DNA of 64,000 nt, from assembly GCA_948567375.1 (NCBI GenBank), contig OX419762.1, forward strand, positions 25,064,608 through 25,128,607. Reading direction: 5' to 3'. The notes under the pieces were generated by a model. It saw nothing but the letters and a program-made list of their open reading frames with translations. It was not told the origin of the DNA and ran no database searches. Below, piece after piece: positions 1 to 13,019 of this stretch. Within the stretch, counting starts at the first letter, position 1. Each line of letters begins with the position of its first letter. Both the position numbers and the translations under genes were made by a program. The DNA is from Lunularia cruciata. Taxonomy: Eukaryota > Streptophyta > Marchantiopsida > Lunulariales > Lunulariaceae.

Positions 1-2551
1 TTCGAAGTAGGATTTTCTATTCTCTATTTTTAAGCGACTTCCTTTCCTCCTCTCTTTGCTGTCTTTCCGTCTACGAAGGATTTCATTTCTTTCGAGTCTA
101 TCGGGGATCAACAGAATCTGTCTATGACAGTGTATACGTGGACTTCGACATATTGCGTCCGGATGCTGATAAATTTGTCGGAGGTGGTAAGATTCTACGT
201 CTGTATGAATGGCACCGTCTTCACTTACTGAGGCAGTGGCGCTTCGAGGGTAGAGCAGATGTCCTTACAACTTGTTCAATAGCAAACCTAGAGATTGACG
301 AGTCCACAACTTTCTACGATCAAAAATTAAATCCCGCTAAGTAACGCTTTACGGAAGTTTCAAGTGTGTCCTTTCATACGTTATTCTCTTCCTAAAGCTT
401 TCTTCGTTTCAGTACTGCTCCTGAGTTGCGGAATCGCAGCAATTCTGGAATTCCGGAATTCTGGAACTCACAACTCTTAACACTGATGGAACCCTCTTCT
501 ATGTATCGGAAACCTCTTCTAAGTAAAGGAAAACTTTATTGCTCAGAATATTGGCTCTTAAAATGCATTGTACTTAAGTAAAGGAATTCAATTTTCATGG
601 CACTTATATTAATCTAGATAACCAAACCCGAGGATGTCCCGATCTCAGAAAGTGTAGACCCACATGACTACGGCAGCAAGCTGATAAAACGGTGGAAGTG
701 CAATAGGTTGTTCTGGAAGTGTTTGGCAAGTTCTACCGAATTGCAAAATAGACTGAAGCTGTCAGGCGGAAGAAGAAAAAGAGAAGCTGAATTGAAAGAT
801 TAGCAGCAGTGATGACAAGTCTACAATAGTTAAGAAAGCAGTAGCAGCAGAGAATGCAATACCTAAGGACGCTGCATATACTCTTCGTCCATTGTAGGAC
901 ATGGAAGCGGGTTAGCACTTGAAGTTAAGATCGTGGAGGTGGAAGAAATCACAGCTAAGACATTAAAGAATCACGGAGGAGCGACAAGACAAAGAAGGGG
1001 CACTAATGACAACCCACCAGTGAGAAAATTATGTGCTCTGATGGATGTGCCAAGGATACATATATATGCACAATCAAGGTGTCTGCTTCAATTGTCCAGT
1101 TAATGAATGATAGGAAAACGGGGAAGTTAAAGAAGAAAAGGGATGAACAGAAGCTGCCATTGTGACACCCAGTCAGGATGTCCCTAGGACACCTGATTGA
1201 ACGAATGCAGGTAGACGTTGCCTTAAGAAGGACCGAAATAATGGTGAATTGTTGGACAAAAGGGAAGCAAGGAAATTGAGAAGAAATGGTATAAGGGAAG
1301 CAGACTCTGTCAGGAGCTGGAAGATAACAATCCCATATCACTAGCAGTACATCTGATCGATCCGTCTGTTTTACTGTTCATTATTGTGTTCCAATCAGCA
1401 AAGTGAGAAGAGTCAAAGCGACGGCCTTTACAAGCCGGCATTGTCGACAAATGCTCCGACCAACGCCACATCCTAGAGGAGCTGTCCCACTTCGTTTTGC
1501 TATTCTCGAGATGAAAATGAACTAGGCTACTCGACATAATTAACGGCCCAAATTTAAGACCTCATCAAATTGAAATCACCGGACTCTTTATAATTGAAAT
1601 CAACGGACATTAAAAGAGTCTGAAACGAAGCTTCAGGCCTGAAAATGGTCACTTTATTATCGGATTGCAAAATCTGGAAAGGAGACAGGCTGATGATCAA
1701 GATCTTGAATAGCGAGGTTGCCACAAGGATGGGGACCTAAAATCAGATTTTGCCAAACAAGACGAACAACTTGAGAAGTTCGACCAAGACTATGCACACT
1801 GCAAAAGGTAAGAAAGGACACCTGTTGTGCTCAGGTGTTCCACGACAACTCTTTGGCAATCAACCACCTTCTAGAGCTAACTATGAAAAGATAAAAGCTA
1901 GCTTTTAAGCAAGTTGATGTGCCAGGTTGCAGATTGAGCATCTATTTCAAACTGAAGAAATCGGTAACTAAATCGTTCGAGAAGCAAGAACTAACCTAGT
2001 ACCTATTACATTAGCCGCACCCGGCCGTATTTCCAATAGCACAGCTCAGGTGTGCAGCTCCTGCTTACAAAAGTACCCCTTTCTCATAAGCCGAGTACTT
2101 ATCACTCTTGCATATATCCAACTCCTATGCATCCATTCGAAGATATTTCGAAAGGAATGGATGCCAGGTTGCTTAGGAAAGAACACGCAAGAAGTAAAAA
2201 GATCCAAGAATCAACTCTTGGGCAGATCCGCATTTGAATTCAACGGACTGCCAGGTCGCGAAGGATTGATCTTGGAGCTGGACTACAATCGACCACAATT
2301 AAGGAGTCAGCTCAGACTCGTAGTTGCCTGGTAACGTCTGGGAGTATAATTGTACAGAAAAACTATGGCACATAAAACTTGTCGTGGTCTACCAGTTCAT
2401 TGGAACCTCAGTCATCACCCATCAGAAGGTTTGATACTTCTGAGATTCAGATTGAGTTGTCCATCTATGATGCCAGGATGCTATAGCACGATGCCTGTGA
2501 CCACGAAGTGCCAGAACACCCTCTGCGGCATGTTGACTGCATCACATTTGG
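1..2551. other. Intergenic, no recognisable gene
   Basis: I see no protein domain, RNA gene or transposon signature on either strand. Short open frames (for example 138-344 on plus and 1310-1537 on minus) have no family resemblance I can recognise and no splice-linked partners. The stretch nearest 2551 lies just past the stop codon of the minus-strand pectate lyase and should hold its 3' untranslated region, but I could not fix a polyadenylation site. The start of the window is pyrimidine-rich. Confidence 0.5.
441..466. repeat. Short palindromic GGAATTCC cluster
   Basis: Bases 448-461 form a perfect 14-bp palindrome (GAATTCCGGAATTC), flanked on both sides by TTCTGGAA-type half sites. It could be chance or a small regulatory palindrome. 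No nearby gene start supports a function. Confidence 0.4.
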
Positions 2552-4814
2552 TTAGCTGGCGGGTCCAGCATTCGCCGTCAATGCAGGAACTTGAGATGCA
2601 TGAAGTGGACTGAAGCTTTTTGCCTTGGCGTACAGGGACGAGTAAGCGCTGGCTCCAGCAGGCTGAAACCATGCACCGTTGATGAATATATCCCCGAGAG
2701 AACGCCAGTTGCCACCTTCTTCTAGGTGCTTCGTAACTTGCTGCACATGTCACATGAGATGCTTGAAGTGAGCAACGATACATTTTCCCCCTTCTGTTTG
2801 ATGGTATGCTCGTCGAATAAAAACAAACAATTCTTAGATTTCCATTCAAGTATTGATGTGTATAATATTACCTACTGCCTTGACATGCAACTTGTCCTTT
2901 TAAATCAATTAAAGCTAATCTAGTCTAATCTTTTATCTAAATACTTCTAGTTACCTTTTTGGAACTACCAGCTTCGAAGTGGTTTCCTTCGCTATTGATT
3001 GTTGGATCGGCGCTTCCACCTATAGCATACATCTCCCAATCCTTGTAAAAGTTGTTGAAGACGTGGAAAGTACCCAACCGGCATCTGCATTTGTGGAAAT
3101 GACTATCAGTTGAGTATACTCCGAGAACCCGTGTTGGTGGCAACGAGTGCAACGTGACTCGAAAGTTATTCCACACAAGAAATATACGTAGAAATACAGA
3201 CCTATAGTCTGGAGTATTTCAATTTGAGTAACAGCAACTGCTTACCTTGGCATTCGCTGAACCAGATTCGGGCCGAAGTAGTTAAATGCAACGGTGACTT
3301 GCATAGATCTGTCCTCCCAGTCTTCATCGTGAGCCCCCAACAGCATGACTTTGTCATGATTGCTGAAGTAATTGTTTGTGATAGAAACTTGGTCACTCCC
3401 ATGAATCACGTCAATGAGTCCATCTGTACAACTGGAGAAGGAGTTGTGATCGATCCAAATGTTCGTGGCGGCATTCACACTGATGCCATCACCATCTGTC
3501 TTGCCCCGCTCTCCCACATGCCAATTAGTACTACGCACCTCTGCAGGTCCTGTGGCCTTGCAATCATGAATATGGATTCCATGAATAATCACATGCTCGA
3601 CCTTCTGAATCGTAATGCAAGCATAGGTGATATGCACATCTGCACCCCTTCCATCAATCGTCTTGAAGCTGGTCATAATGAGCTCCTCTTTGAGCTCAAT
3701 ATGCATATCCCGCTCGAAAACGATCCACAAGGCTTCGCTCTGGATGGCAGCATAACGAAGAGTACCAGGGCGAGGATCAGTGGGGTTGTCGTTGCCGGGG
3801 TCTGTTACAACGTAGATTGCACCATTTCGACCGCCAATGGTGTTCTTGCCGTATCCAATTGCGCAGTCTGCAAGCCTTTCACGGTGGTCCTCCCAGTTGG
3901 GATCGCATTGCCAGCAGTTATCGATTGGGTTGCCACTCCCACAGCCCTTCAAACTCATTGCAGTTTTTGACCCCAGCTCTCTTCTACTGACCGCCGTTGC
4001 GGTGTTATTCACCCTGTATATGAAAATGCATCAAAGAACAGCACACACGCTTGTTAAGCGCGATCAATAACTTCAACGTAAAACGTGCAAGAGAGCCAGA
4101 CGTGTTCATTTCGATCAAGAATTGTAAGATCTAACAAAACTTCAGGACTGCCATTACTTTCGCAATACTGATTTGACCTTATTGAACCTGGCAAGAAATA
4201 AAAAAATGTAACCTTCAACAGAAGCGGAATATCATAATCCAGCCAACGGATTGACCACAATCGACGCTGAGTGTGATCGTAGGTGGATATACGTTTATAC
4301 ATTGGAATGGTTATGGGTTCACGCTCATCGACAGAGAGCGAAGGCTTACAAAGCCAGCAACGTACTGGTTAATGTACCACTGTAGGACTTCTGGGCCTCT
4401 CTGATTCTTACGTGAAATTCTGGAGAGGTTTCAGTTAAACATGAAAGTTGTCCACTTCAGGTCCAGGCGAGTCCATTTCCCTGAAAGATTGGATGCAGGG
4501 CGTGCTACATGGAAACTAAACTACCTAGGTTCGATGGCATGAGAACAGCAACCATAAGAAGCAAGCACTGTTGTGTTGCAGCAATTCATTGACGTTAACA
4601 GGTTCATCTTCAACAGATTCTAGTCTTTACGTTGAACGATTGGCACCTCCGGAGGGGCTAGTAAGTATTCGAGGGATAGATGAATCGACTAAAGCATATC
4701 TGAAGTGAATTCATTAGTGCTTGCTTACCTTGGTGGCAGTTCTCGTGGACCTGCTTCTGCAGCCACCAGAATCGCACACACAAGAAAGGCACTCAGCAAC
4801 GCGGACGCCTCCAT
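2552..4814 (-). CDS. Pectate lyase (polysaccharide lyase family 1), four exons, secreted
   Basis: This secreted enzyme would cleave de-esterified pectin in the cell wall by calcium-dependent beta-elimination. Minus-strand exons are 4814-4729, 4013-3246, 3084-2955 and 2740-2552. All three introns (715, 161 and 214 bp) are GT-AG and join in frame, giving exactly 390 codons plus TAA. Residues 1-21 are a signal peptide with a hydrophobic Leu/Val/Ala core. The mature part has the plant hallmarks NPIDNCW (about 57-63), IDGRGA (148-153), DGDG (202-205), WIDH (215-218), DGLIDV (226-231) and HDKVMLLG (248-255). The catalytic motif RxPxxR is seen as RMPRCR at 282-287, with the codon for Arg285 split by intron 2. 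Exon 4 supplies VTKH, NWRSLGD and [10 protein letters not shown], then a short tail without the usual cysteine. The start is the only ATG that gives a signal peptide followed by a good donor. The length is normal for the family, and no stop or frameshift is present. Confidence 0.95.
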
Positions 4815-7800
4815 GGCTGAACTAGAAAGACGGACAGGAACTGAGCTGCGGTAGCTAAGGAAACTGACTGGGGCTCCAGGCGTGAGCTCGAGGGGATGCG
4901 GCGCTCAGTGAAAATAATAAGTCTTCCATGGATTTAAAGACTCCCAGGAATTCAGTCTTCTGAAGCTACATGTACAGTGCCGGCAACCACATGAGTGATA
5001 AAGAAGTGGCCCGCAAATTTGGGCACATGGCAGGCATCATCAATCGAGCCCGATTGTAACCAAAGATCGGGAAACGGATCCCCTCGACGTGCAACTTATT
5101 CTCGAGTAGCGAAACTCATCCATCCACATTTGCCCCAACCGTCCGCCGCCACCCCCTCCGTATACCGCTCTCATACTTCCCTCTCTCTCTCCTCTTCCCC
5201 CGGTCCCGTTCGACCCGTCACGTCCTCACCGTCGACTTCCACTCTTATGTTCGATAAAACTCCCCAGACTCGTTGCGTACTGCTACGTCTCCCTCTGCTA
5301 ATCAGTCACTGGGAGATCCGCTGACTGAGTTAATTCTGAGAAGGAGAAAACCAAATCCTGTAGATTTCTTACCACGACCTTCTTCCCCCTTTGAAAATCT
5401 CTCGTAGAGAAGCTGCAACAATCTATTGAGTTGTAAAGGTGATTACCGCTAAATATTGCCTTCTAAATTGTTAGCAAAGTCCTCGTTTTAAATTTACTGT
5501 TTAGCGGGGCCGTAAGTCGGTTAGAATTAAGAAGCGTTTACAAATGGGGTTTCAACCAGAAGCACATGCTATTTAAGAGATTAGATTATTGGAACGAAGA
5601 TGAGCTCAGGAGTTAATTTTCTCCGTTCGTTTGTCTCTTCTTGGAAAGGACTATTCTTAGCTGGTGGAAGACGTAAGGCAGACTACGAAAATAACCGCCG
5701 AGCATTGCTGATCTTGACGCATCCATTGACGAACATCGCCTTCCCAGATCGTCCGCAAGAAGGCTTGGATCGTAAGTGGCTACATGAGTCTGGTAGTGAG
5801 TTTGGGTCTTCCACGGGTGCAGGAGTCTAAAGTACTGTACATGCCGGCAGCAATGACATGAGGAGAATGACGATACTGGCCGCTCGATCGACGGATGCTT
5901 TTGTAATGAACGCAAATCGTGGGCAACTAGACCTCTGGTCAGAATTCAGGTAAGAATTCAGGTAGACGAATCTGTTCGAAATAAAACCGTGGCCATCGTC
6001 TGATCTACCTTTGGTATTTCCAATTTAGCAGTGATTTAACCTCCTACATCAAGATGGATCATCTGCATCCAGGCGTTGCCGACATAATCACTATCCAATG
6101 AAGCCGCTAGATTTGAGACCTGTACCAGGCTTAGAATTCAATACAAAGGACCTGCGAACTGAATCCGTGGTGATTGTTAATCTAGCCCGAAGGTCCACTA
6201 CACAGGAGAAGAATTTCAGGTCAAGGCTTGCAGGTTTGATGACATCGCAAGAGGATTGCCAAAGTATCGGTACGTTCTTACTGTGACGCAGGAGGGGGTT
6301 GCTGACTGAACCCGGAAAACTGGCAAAGAAATTGCCCAATTCCTGTAGCGATTGAGATTGAATCATACGAAATTTGACGGCGATTTTTGACCTTTAGCTC
6401 CCGTTTATTGACCTTGGAAAGTCGCAATCCGCTCCTGTAGAAATTTCGATTCTTCACGTACTGAACATCTCCCCATAAGCCACGATTATTGCAGTCTACA
6501 GTGGCGTCGAGCTTTACCTCCCTAAATCGGAGTCGAACGCTGACACGGCCCATCATCGTGTCCTGTGGCATGGCCTCAAGCTGCGCCATTCTCATGCTCA
6601 AGATCATCACCGGTGATAAAGGCACATCCGGTGGGCGGTTAAAGGATCCTTAGCTCCTTTTTCGCTTTAAACCGTTTGTAGCCTGTCTGTAACCAGTCAG
6701 CTCCCATCCTCCCCCACACAAACCCATCCGACTCGTACTACGAAGAAACTACAGTACCTAACTAGACCAAGTTTTGGAGAAGGTCTTCACTTCACAAATT
6801 TCGTTTATGTATTTGAAAGTCTAGGGAGGGACCGAAGAACAACTTGGAAGAGCATCTTGGTATTTTCACCTCTCTTCAAAAGAAACTCATTCCAAGACAC
6901 TACATGATGATCAAAGTACTATACCGTTTTAAATTCACCTTTTGACTATGAACCAATATCTTGTCACATATAATGGTCTATTAGAACACAGCATTCTAGT
7001 ATTTATGATAATTTCACGATCATGATCCTCTTTCTAAAGTTAAGCTAAGTGCGATGTGCACTACCTAATTCGAAACATTCATAAATACGCTCGCTCCTTT
7101 TCTCAAATAGTAAAATATTACAAAATATATATAGTTAATTTATTGCACAATTAGATGATTATTTTTCTCAGTGGTTGTTTCATCTAGGTAAATTATCTAT
7201 GTATTGCATTGTTGAATTGGCCCCTTTGTTAGCATATGTTTTGCCACCTTGAGGCTTGGCAACGGACAGCAATAGCGGGGAGGAGAAACTATGTAAGCAC
7301 TCCATGTCCGTGGACTTATTGACGGATATAAATTGTAAGTAACAAGAGACTGGCTTATTAAACGTCAATCTTCGGTTAGAAATAATCCTTAGAAACTTCG
7401 ACTAAATTTTGTACGTAGAATTTGACTCAAATTACCACAAGGTCGAAACTCCTGGCTCCGTGTCTGTTAACTAAATCTGATCACGCGTGGGCAGATTGCT
7501 GATTATGCAGATCCAAAATCCACGTCAACCAAACCAGGTAAACCTCAGCTATCGTGCGCAGTTGCTAACACCACGTACTACGGTAGTGAAAATCCTCTAA
7601 CAGGTCCAGGAAGCTCGCTTCCCGTTTCTTGACATACCGGCGGTGACGGGAGTCCTTGTCGAATCTTAGGAAGATAAATTGACAAAATCATGCATAATGG
7701 TAGAACTGAGGACTTAACTTGTGGACGCAGCTTTTTGCAGACGTCTCCTAAAGAACCACGGTCCGTCTCATGGAAGGGCCCACCGGTCATAATACGAGAC

Positions 7801-10800
7801 ATAGATATAAAACCTGCATAAATCACGGCATCGGGATGATACAGTTTGGAATCTTTGGGGAAGATTCTTAACTAACGTAACCATCTGCAAAGGCGCATTC
7901 TCCTGTTTAGTCTTTCTACTCTTCGAATAGAGAGGACGAATAATCTGCTGGTGATTCTCCAATCATTCTTTTGAAACTCGTTCTTTGGTGAAGATGTTCA
8001 AAAGGGTGGATATATAAGGTCGTCATCTAGTTGTAGATTTATGGAGTTCTGTGAATCTATTCTTTGACCCAACCAAATATATCCGCTATGTTAAAGATGA
8101 TTACTCGGATAGGTGATACTCTATAAGTCGCTAGGATAAAACTTGCAACGTTTTTTTTAAAATTTTAGACGGAATCTTTCGGTTTCATGCTGTCTCTCTC
8201 TTGTCAAATTTCTTTCTTGAAGGAAGTGTTCAGTACGAAAGTTGATAGCCTCTCTCTTCTCCTTCACCGCGAGGAATTTTGTCTATGAAAGTAACTGACA
8301 AGGGCAAAGAACTGAAATATCCATAATCTGCTTTTGCTGGGCCCTCAGATGTTTATTGTATAAGAAACACTTCGTTCTGCTTGAATCGTCGAGTGTGCTG
8401 CTGTACTTGTCAATGAGTACACGTAGACTATACGGTAATGCTGTGCATGTTGCTGGATAAAGTTTACTATTCTCAACGAATCACTTTCCTCTATCTTGTC
8501 CTTTATTACACACGGGTTCTTCATGGACACTTGTCTCGTTCAGTACTAAATTGTCTTGTATAGATTTTCGGATTTGACAGAAAGGGTTGGACTTGTTGTC
8601 CAACGGATTCGCTTAATCTAAATCAGGTCGATATTGGGCGACAAGGGCACAACTTCAGATCTAGAGTTTGGCGGCATCTTTACGTTGCAAAATATTTTCG
8701 GACGAGGTGAACACTTCCTTGTGTGAGACTATAGCAGGTTCTTAAAAGTTCACTTTCCAAGCGTTGGCTAGTACCGTAGGTGATCTGTGGTTTGGAGACA
8801 CTTAAATAACGTGCACATGAACAGCTCTTGGGAACTGGTTAATCAAGTTGTCTTGAATTTCATGCTTGCTCAGATCCCCATTGGCTCCAATTAGAGGATG
8901 CACATACATGCCCATGCCCAACACGGCCTTTTAAAGCCTCCGGGTGACTCCGCTAGTTCCAACCTAGACCCAAATGCACGACTGGTGATTAAAAGATAAC
9001 GCTATGAGGGATTTGCCCAGACGAGATGTCTACGGTCTTGAACATCAGAAACGTGAGCAGTTATTTGGTGAGGTCACAATCAAAGGTAGACTAATGTGTT
9101 CTCGTTCTGGCAATGAACAGGCTAAATCATCATGATGAAGTTCCAACTTCAGACCATACTTCTTGCACTTCTGACAAAACATGAGCGAGTGCACAAAGAG
9201 GAAGCACAGTCCGTTGTAAAATTCTAGATTTAGTCAACACAACTCTTCCATGGAAGTCAAAATAACAAAGCGCCGTGGGATTTTAGACGAATCAGATGTT
9301 ATTGTGAAGATTTACTTGCTGTTCAAGAATGGTTCATTTCTCGATCTCATTCAGAAAGAAATTCGAGCACTAAGCAGAGCAAATCGTATAACCAACTCTG
9401 ACCAAGTCCATGTATGTGAGGACTGTGCTGCGAAACTAACTCACCCCAGATATTCCACGGTTCCATTAGCATTTTGGTTACCTTGAGATCCAACAAGTAA
9501 AACGAGGCACGATGGAGAGGTAAGTGAGCCTGCAATAGTGCTCTCCCATCTTGATTAATAGGAGCAACGAAGGGGTGTGGTGGCGTGTAGGAGTGACACA
9601 GTGGATCACTTCACTTGACAGACTCAGTCTGCCAAGCGAAGTCAGGAACTGCGCATGAGGAAGTTCACTTCCACATCTCTTCTCCACCGGTCAGTTATCA
9701 CCAAATCATCTAGAACCCTAGGCCCCGATCAGTTGCCGCAGTATTTAGCATCACAAGTCCTACCCAGACCGATGACCATCTTTTGTAACACAGAATGTAA
9801 TGCCATTTCGCTTACTTCCTGGAAGAATTTATACTCCTTGTCGAGTCGTTCTAAAGGCAGAGCTCCATGCTGATGACAGACTACTCGACCGAACTCGAGA
9901 AAGATCTCCAAAAGTTACAGTTTAAAGATTCAAAGACTACAACCCGTAGACTAACTCTGACGACACCATCCCCGGCATCTAGGATTGTACGAAGTTTAGT
10001 TTACTTCCCGTGAGGATTGGAACTCCATTGAATCCTATTAAGTCCGCTTCTCGACTGAACTGAATGCTAAATCTTCCATGCTTTGCATCTTATGGTTGGA
10101 ATTCCAATTGCAAAATGTATGCGGACAGTCACATCTTGGAGCGAATGGTGATTGAAGGGGTTGAGAGATTTCGATGCGCTGATATCTGTCAGCGAAACAA
10201 TTCAAATATGAACCAGAACCTTCGTTACCGTGGTGGATAAAATGTACATATTATCAAGGTCAGAAATTTGATGAATTCTTTTCCAGTAAACCTATGTAGC
10301 AGGTCGTACTGACTCGGTGGAAACTTCCTTATCGTCATGCCGTTCGGAACAATGTGTCGTATGCTTTCCATACGTTGTCTAAATTGTTTCATTGAGAAAA
10401 GAATTTCTGAAATTAAGTGAGAACGTAAGACATAGAGGAAGACAGATCTCTCTTGTTCGTTATTCATTGAGAACTCGCACAAGTAGCCCATTTGTTGTTT
10501 ATCCATGTTCGGAACGATCTGATATGAACTCTTGAGGGAGCACCGATCTATTACATGATAAGATTATGGATCATGTGGAGAACTCCAAACAGGTCTAAGT
10601 GTGAAGTCTTTGCTGTTACTCAGTGCATTTCATACTTTGTGGAAATTCTCACGGATTAAAAATCGAAGACGAGATACATGCTCGTGACCAGAAATGGAAT
10701 TGTAGGCCTTTAAAAGTTACAGAAAGATTGTTATTGTTAACAATCGCTGATTGTTATCAGCGACGAACGTACTACATGTAACTCCTGCCTGAGAACACTT

Positions 10801-11190
10801 GCTTACTTGCAGGAAATCAAGATTTCGACTACGTGTATACCTACCCTCTACACAACTGAACGCCTAGCTGTGATTGATCATGACCGAAAAGATCTGGGCC
10901 CCAGAAGTATGGTGGATGCAAGACGATATGCCATGCTCTTCGCGTCTCATCAAGTTTTCAACGATTTTTGGCTATTCATTTCCCTGACATTAAATGTTTA
11001 TAAACAACCTCGCTTCCACATATCAGCCAAGGACAATCAGATATCTCATCGGGGACAAGTAAGTTCTAGTTTTCCCGTTATACAATAAAGGGAATTATCT
11101 GAAATATTCTACTTAGAACAAATATGCTAAAAAATGCTCCGTTTTCGTTTGAACTTTTCACTATTCATCTGGCTATGCATAGATTTGGCT
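4815..11190. other. Low-repeat intergenic region, no gene recognised
   Basis: Apart from the promoter side of the pectate lyase gene, I found no exon chain, conserved domain or retroelement motif here. The longest open frames (5613-5915 minus, 6278-6625 minus, 10225-10506 minus, 10807-11088 plus) do not resemble families I know and lack supporting splice signals. Base composition is more balanced than in the AT-rich sequence beyond 11 kb. It may contain very old transposon remnants or unrecognised noncoding genes. Confidence 0.45.
4931..4940 (-). promoter_or_regulatory. Possible TATA box of the pectate lyase gene
   Basis: The minus strand reads TCTTTAAATC about 117 bp upstream of the predicted start codon, a reasonable TATA-to-ATG distance for a plant gene. 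A TTATTATTT stretch slightly nearer the gene is an alternative. This is position and motif only, with no transcript evidence. Confidence 0.3.
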
Positions 11191-13019
11191 GAGATATTGG
11201 GGTGACGCATGACTGGTTGGGGTGACACATTCCCAGTCATGCAAGCGAGGAGGGGATTTCAGTACTAATTTTTGCTAAATGGGGTATTTTGGAAAATATT
11301 TATTAAATAGTACACTTTAGAACAAACTTTAAAATAAATCAGAGACTTGGGATCAATAAAACGAGAGTAATATTAATCAATTCACAAGGTAAAATTTCAT
11401 TTCTGGTTGTTCATTATTTTGATTCTTATTTATTTATTTATTTATTTATCATATTTTAAAAACTTGATTAATAATAAGTTATAATTTTACATAAATGTTT
11501 ATGAGTGTATTGACGCAAAGCATTATTAGAGTAGAGTCTTTTGAGAGATAAGAATGATCAGAACCGTCTTGTTTTTCTTTCTAATGACTCGTGTGTACGC
11601 ACAACAGTCAAACGAAATGATACACGCCAAAGAAATCAAATTTCCTTCTTGTCGACCCTTTGATCCGTCCTCTTCTGCAATCGTTGTAGCTCTTCTCCGG
11701 TAGTTAGAATACAGACAAACTATATGCTTGGAACCTTAGTATATATCTATATATTGAACAATGAATTTCAGTACGTTTCTCTCCCTGTCTAGGTTACGGA
11801 CGAATAAGTATAGCTATAGCCTGTAAATAATCAGTTGGAAGAGACGATAATTCTAACTGACAGAAAAGTAATGATTCCTCGGATATTTATTTAAGACCTG
11901 ATCAGAACGAGAGAACACTCGCTTAACATGAGTCAAGACTAATGCTCAATGAGTTCAATTGTCTTTTTGCATTCACAAAGAAGAGATATATGCAATAGAG
12001 GTGTTCAAGAAGAGGCTCGGCGTTGACTCTTTATGTTAGGTTAGTCTACTCTTTGTATTGAGCTAGACTCATTCTTTTTGGATTAGCCTACTCTTTGTAT
12101 TGTATTTTGTGTAATGATTAACTAGATTTTGATAGGGAAGTCTTTTTATTTCTCACAAATTGATGTGTTTTGGCTCCTTATTTTGGACCTTGTTATATAT
12201 GTCGATTATATTGAGTTGAATAAGGACCATGTTATTTTCTAAAGGTTATGGATCAATTAAGCATTGGGAAACTGGATGCTGAAACTTATTTAATGTAGAA
12301 AATTATAATGGATAAATTTTAGACGGAGGCTCTTCTATTCATAAAGACAGGTGAAGAAACACCAAAAGATATGGTGAAGATTGAAAATCATAAGCATTTG
12401 TTAACAACGATGATGGTCAAAATGGGAGCACTTATTCAATTCGTTACCAGTATTTAAGCATTTAAGGCTTTAGTTGCGTACTGAAGCACAGATATTGAAG
12501 CATCCGAACGTCTATATTATTCTGTGAAAGCTCATGTTGAACGAGACTTGGCAGAGCAAATGAAATTGGAGTGTATATATTATAAAAATAGGACCAAGAA
12601 AATAGAAACTATCGAGGAGGGAGCTTTAATTTTTCAGGACCGGATTAGTTAAAACAAATTTGACCAAGATCCTCTGCCAAAAAAAGTTCCTCAAAGGAAC
12701 TTTGACTTAATGGAGAACTCATAATACGTAGATAAAATATGAAACAAGATTCAAAACATAGCATCTCAAGAAATTTGTATATGAGAAAGGAGCAAAGAAA
12801 ACCATCAAGTTAACAAAAGAGATCTACAAGACCTGAAATACCTGAAACTTAAATTAGACAATCATCATGGACCAGTCTTTAATAATGCACAAGTGGATGG
12901 AGTTCTTACCTTTGAGGGAAGACTTGAGAATGAGCATGCTAAATAGTGGAAGGCAACACTAGAATTTGAGTTTCATTCCATATTGTATCACAAGATATGA
13001 ATACTTATATCTTTACCAA
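11191..13019. other. AT-rich sequence without clear features
   Basis: No intact gene is visible. Bases 12,300-12,800 give broken plus-strand readings with charged residues that might be decayed gag of the copia remnant just downstream, but no motif proves it. Confidence 0.4.
11426..11449. repeat. TTTA microsatellite
   Basis: Six uninterrupted TTTA units lie near the start of a long AT-rich stretch. Confidence 0.9.

Noticed and set aside
138-344. Short plus-strand frame near the window start
   Set aside because: No homology recognised, no start context or splice partner. It could be an exon of a gene outside the window, but nothing supports that.
3224-3970. A 248-codon plus-strand open frame overlapping the pectate lyase
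   Set aside because: It lies opposite exon 2 of the enzyme and reads like antisense of a conserved coding exon, with no recognisable domain.
7578-7962. Minus-strand readings (PLYSKSRK...) resembling a gypsy RT-RNase H connection
   Set aside because: Only a few scattered matches, with no DAS, ERE or LTR motif nearby. It is too weak to call a retroelement.
11426-11449. TTTA repeat as a matrix-attachment region or promoter
   Set aside because: A simple microsatellite with no neighbouring gene start; no functional claim is justified.
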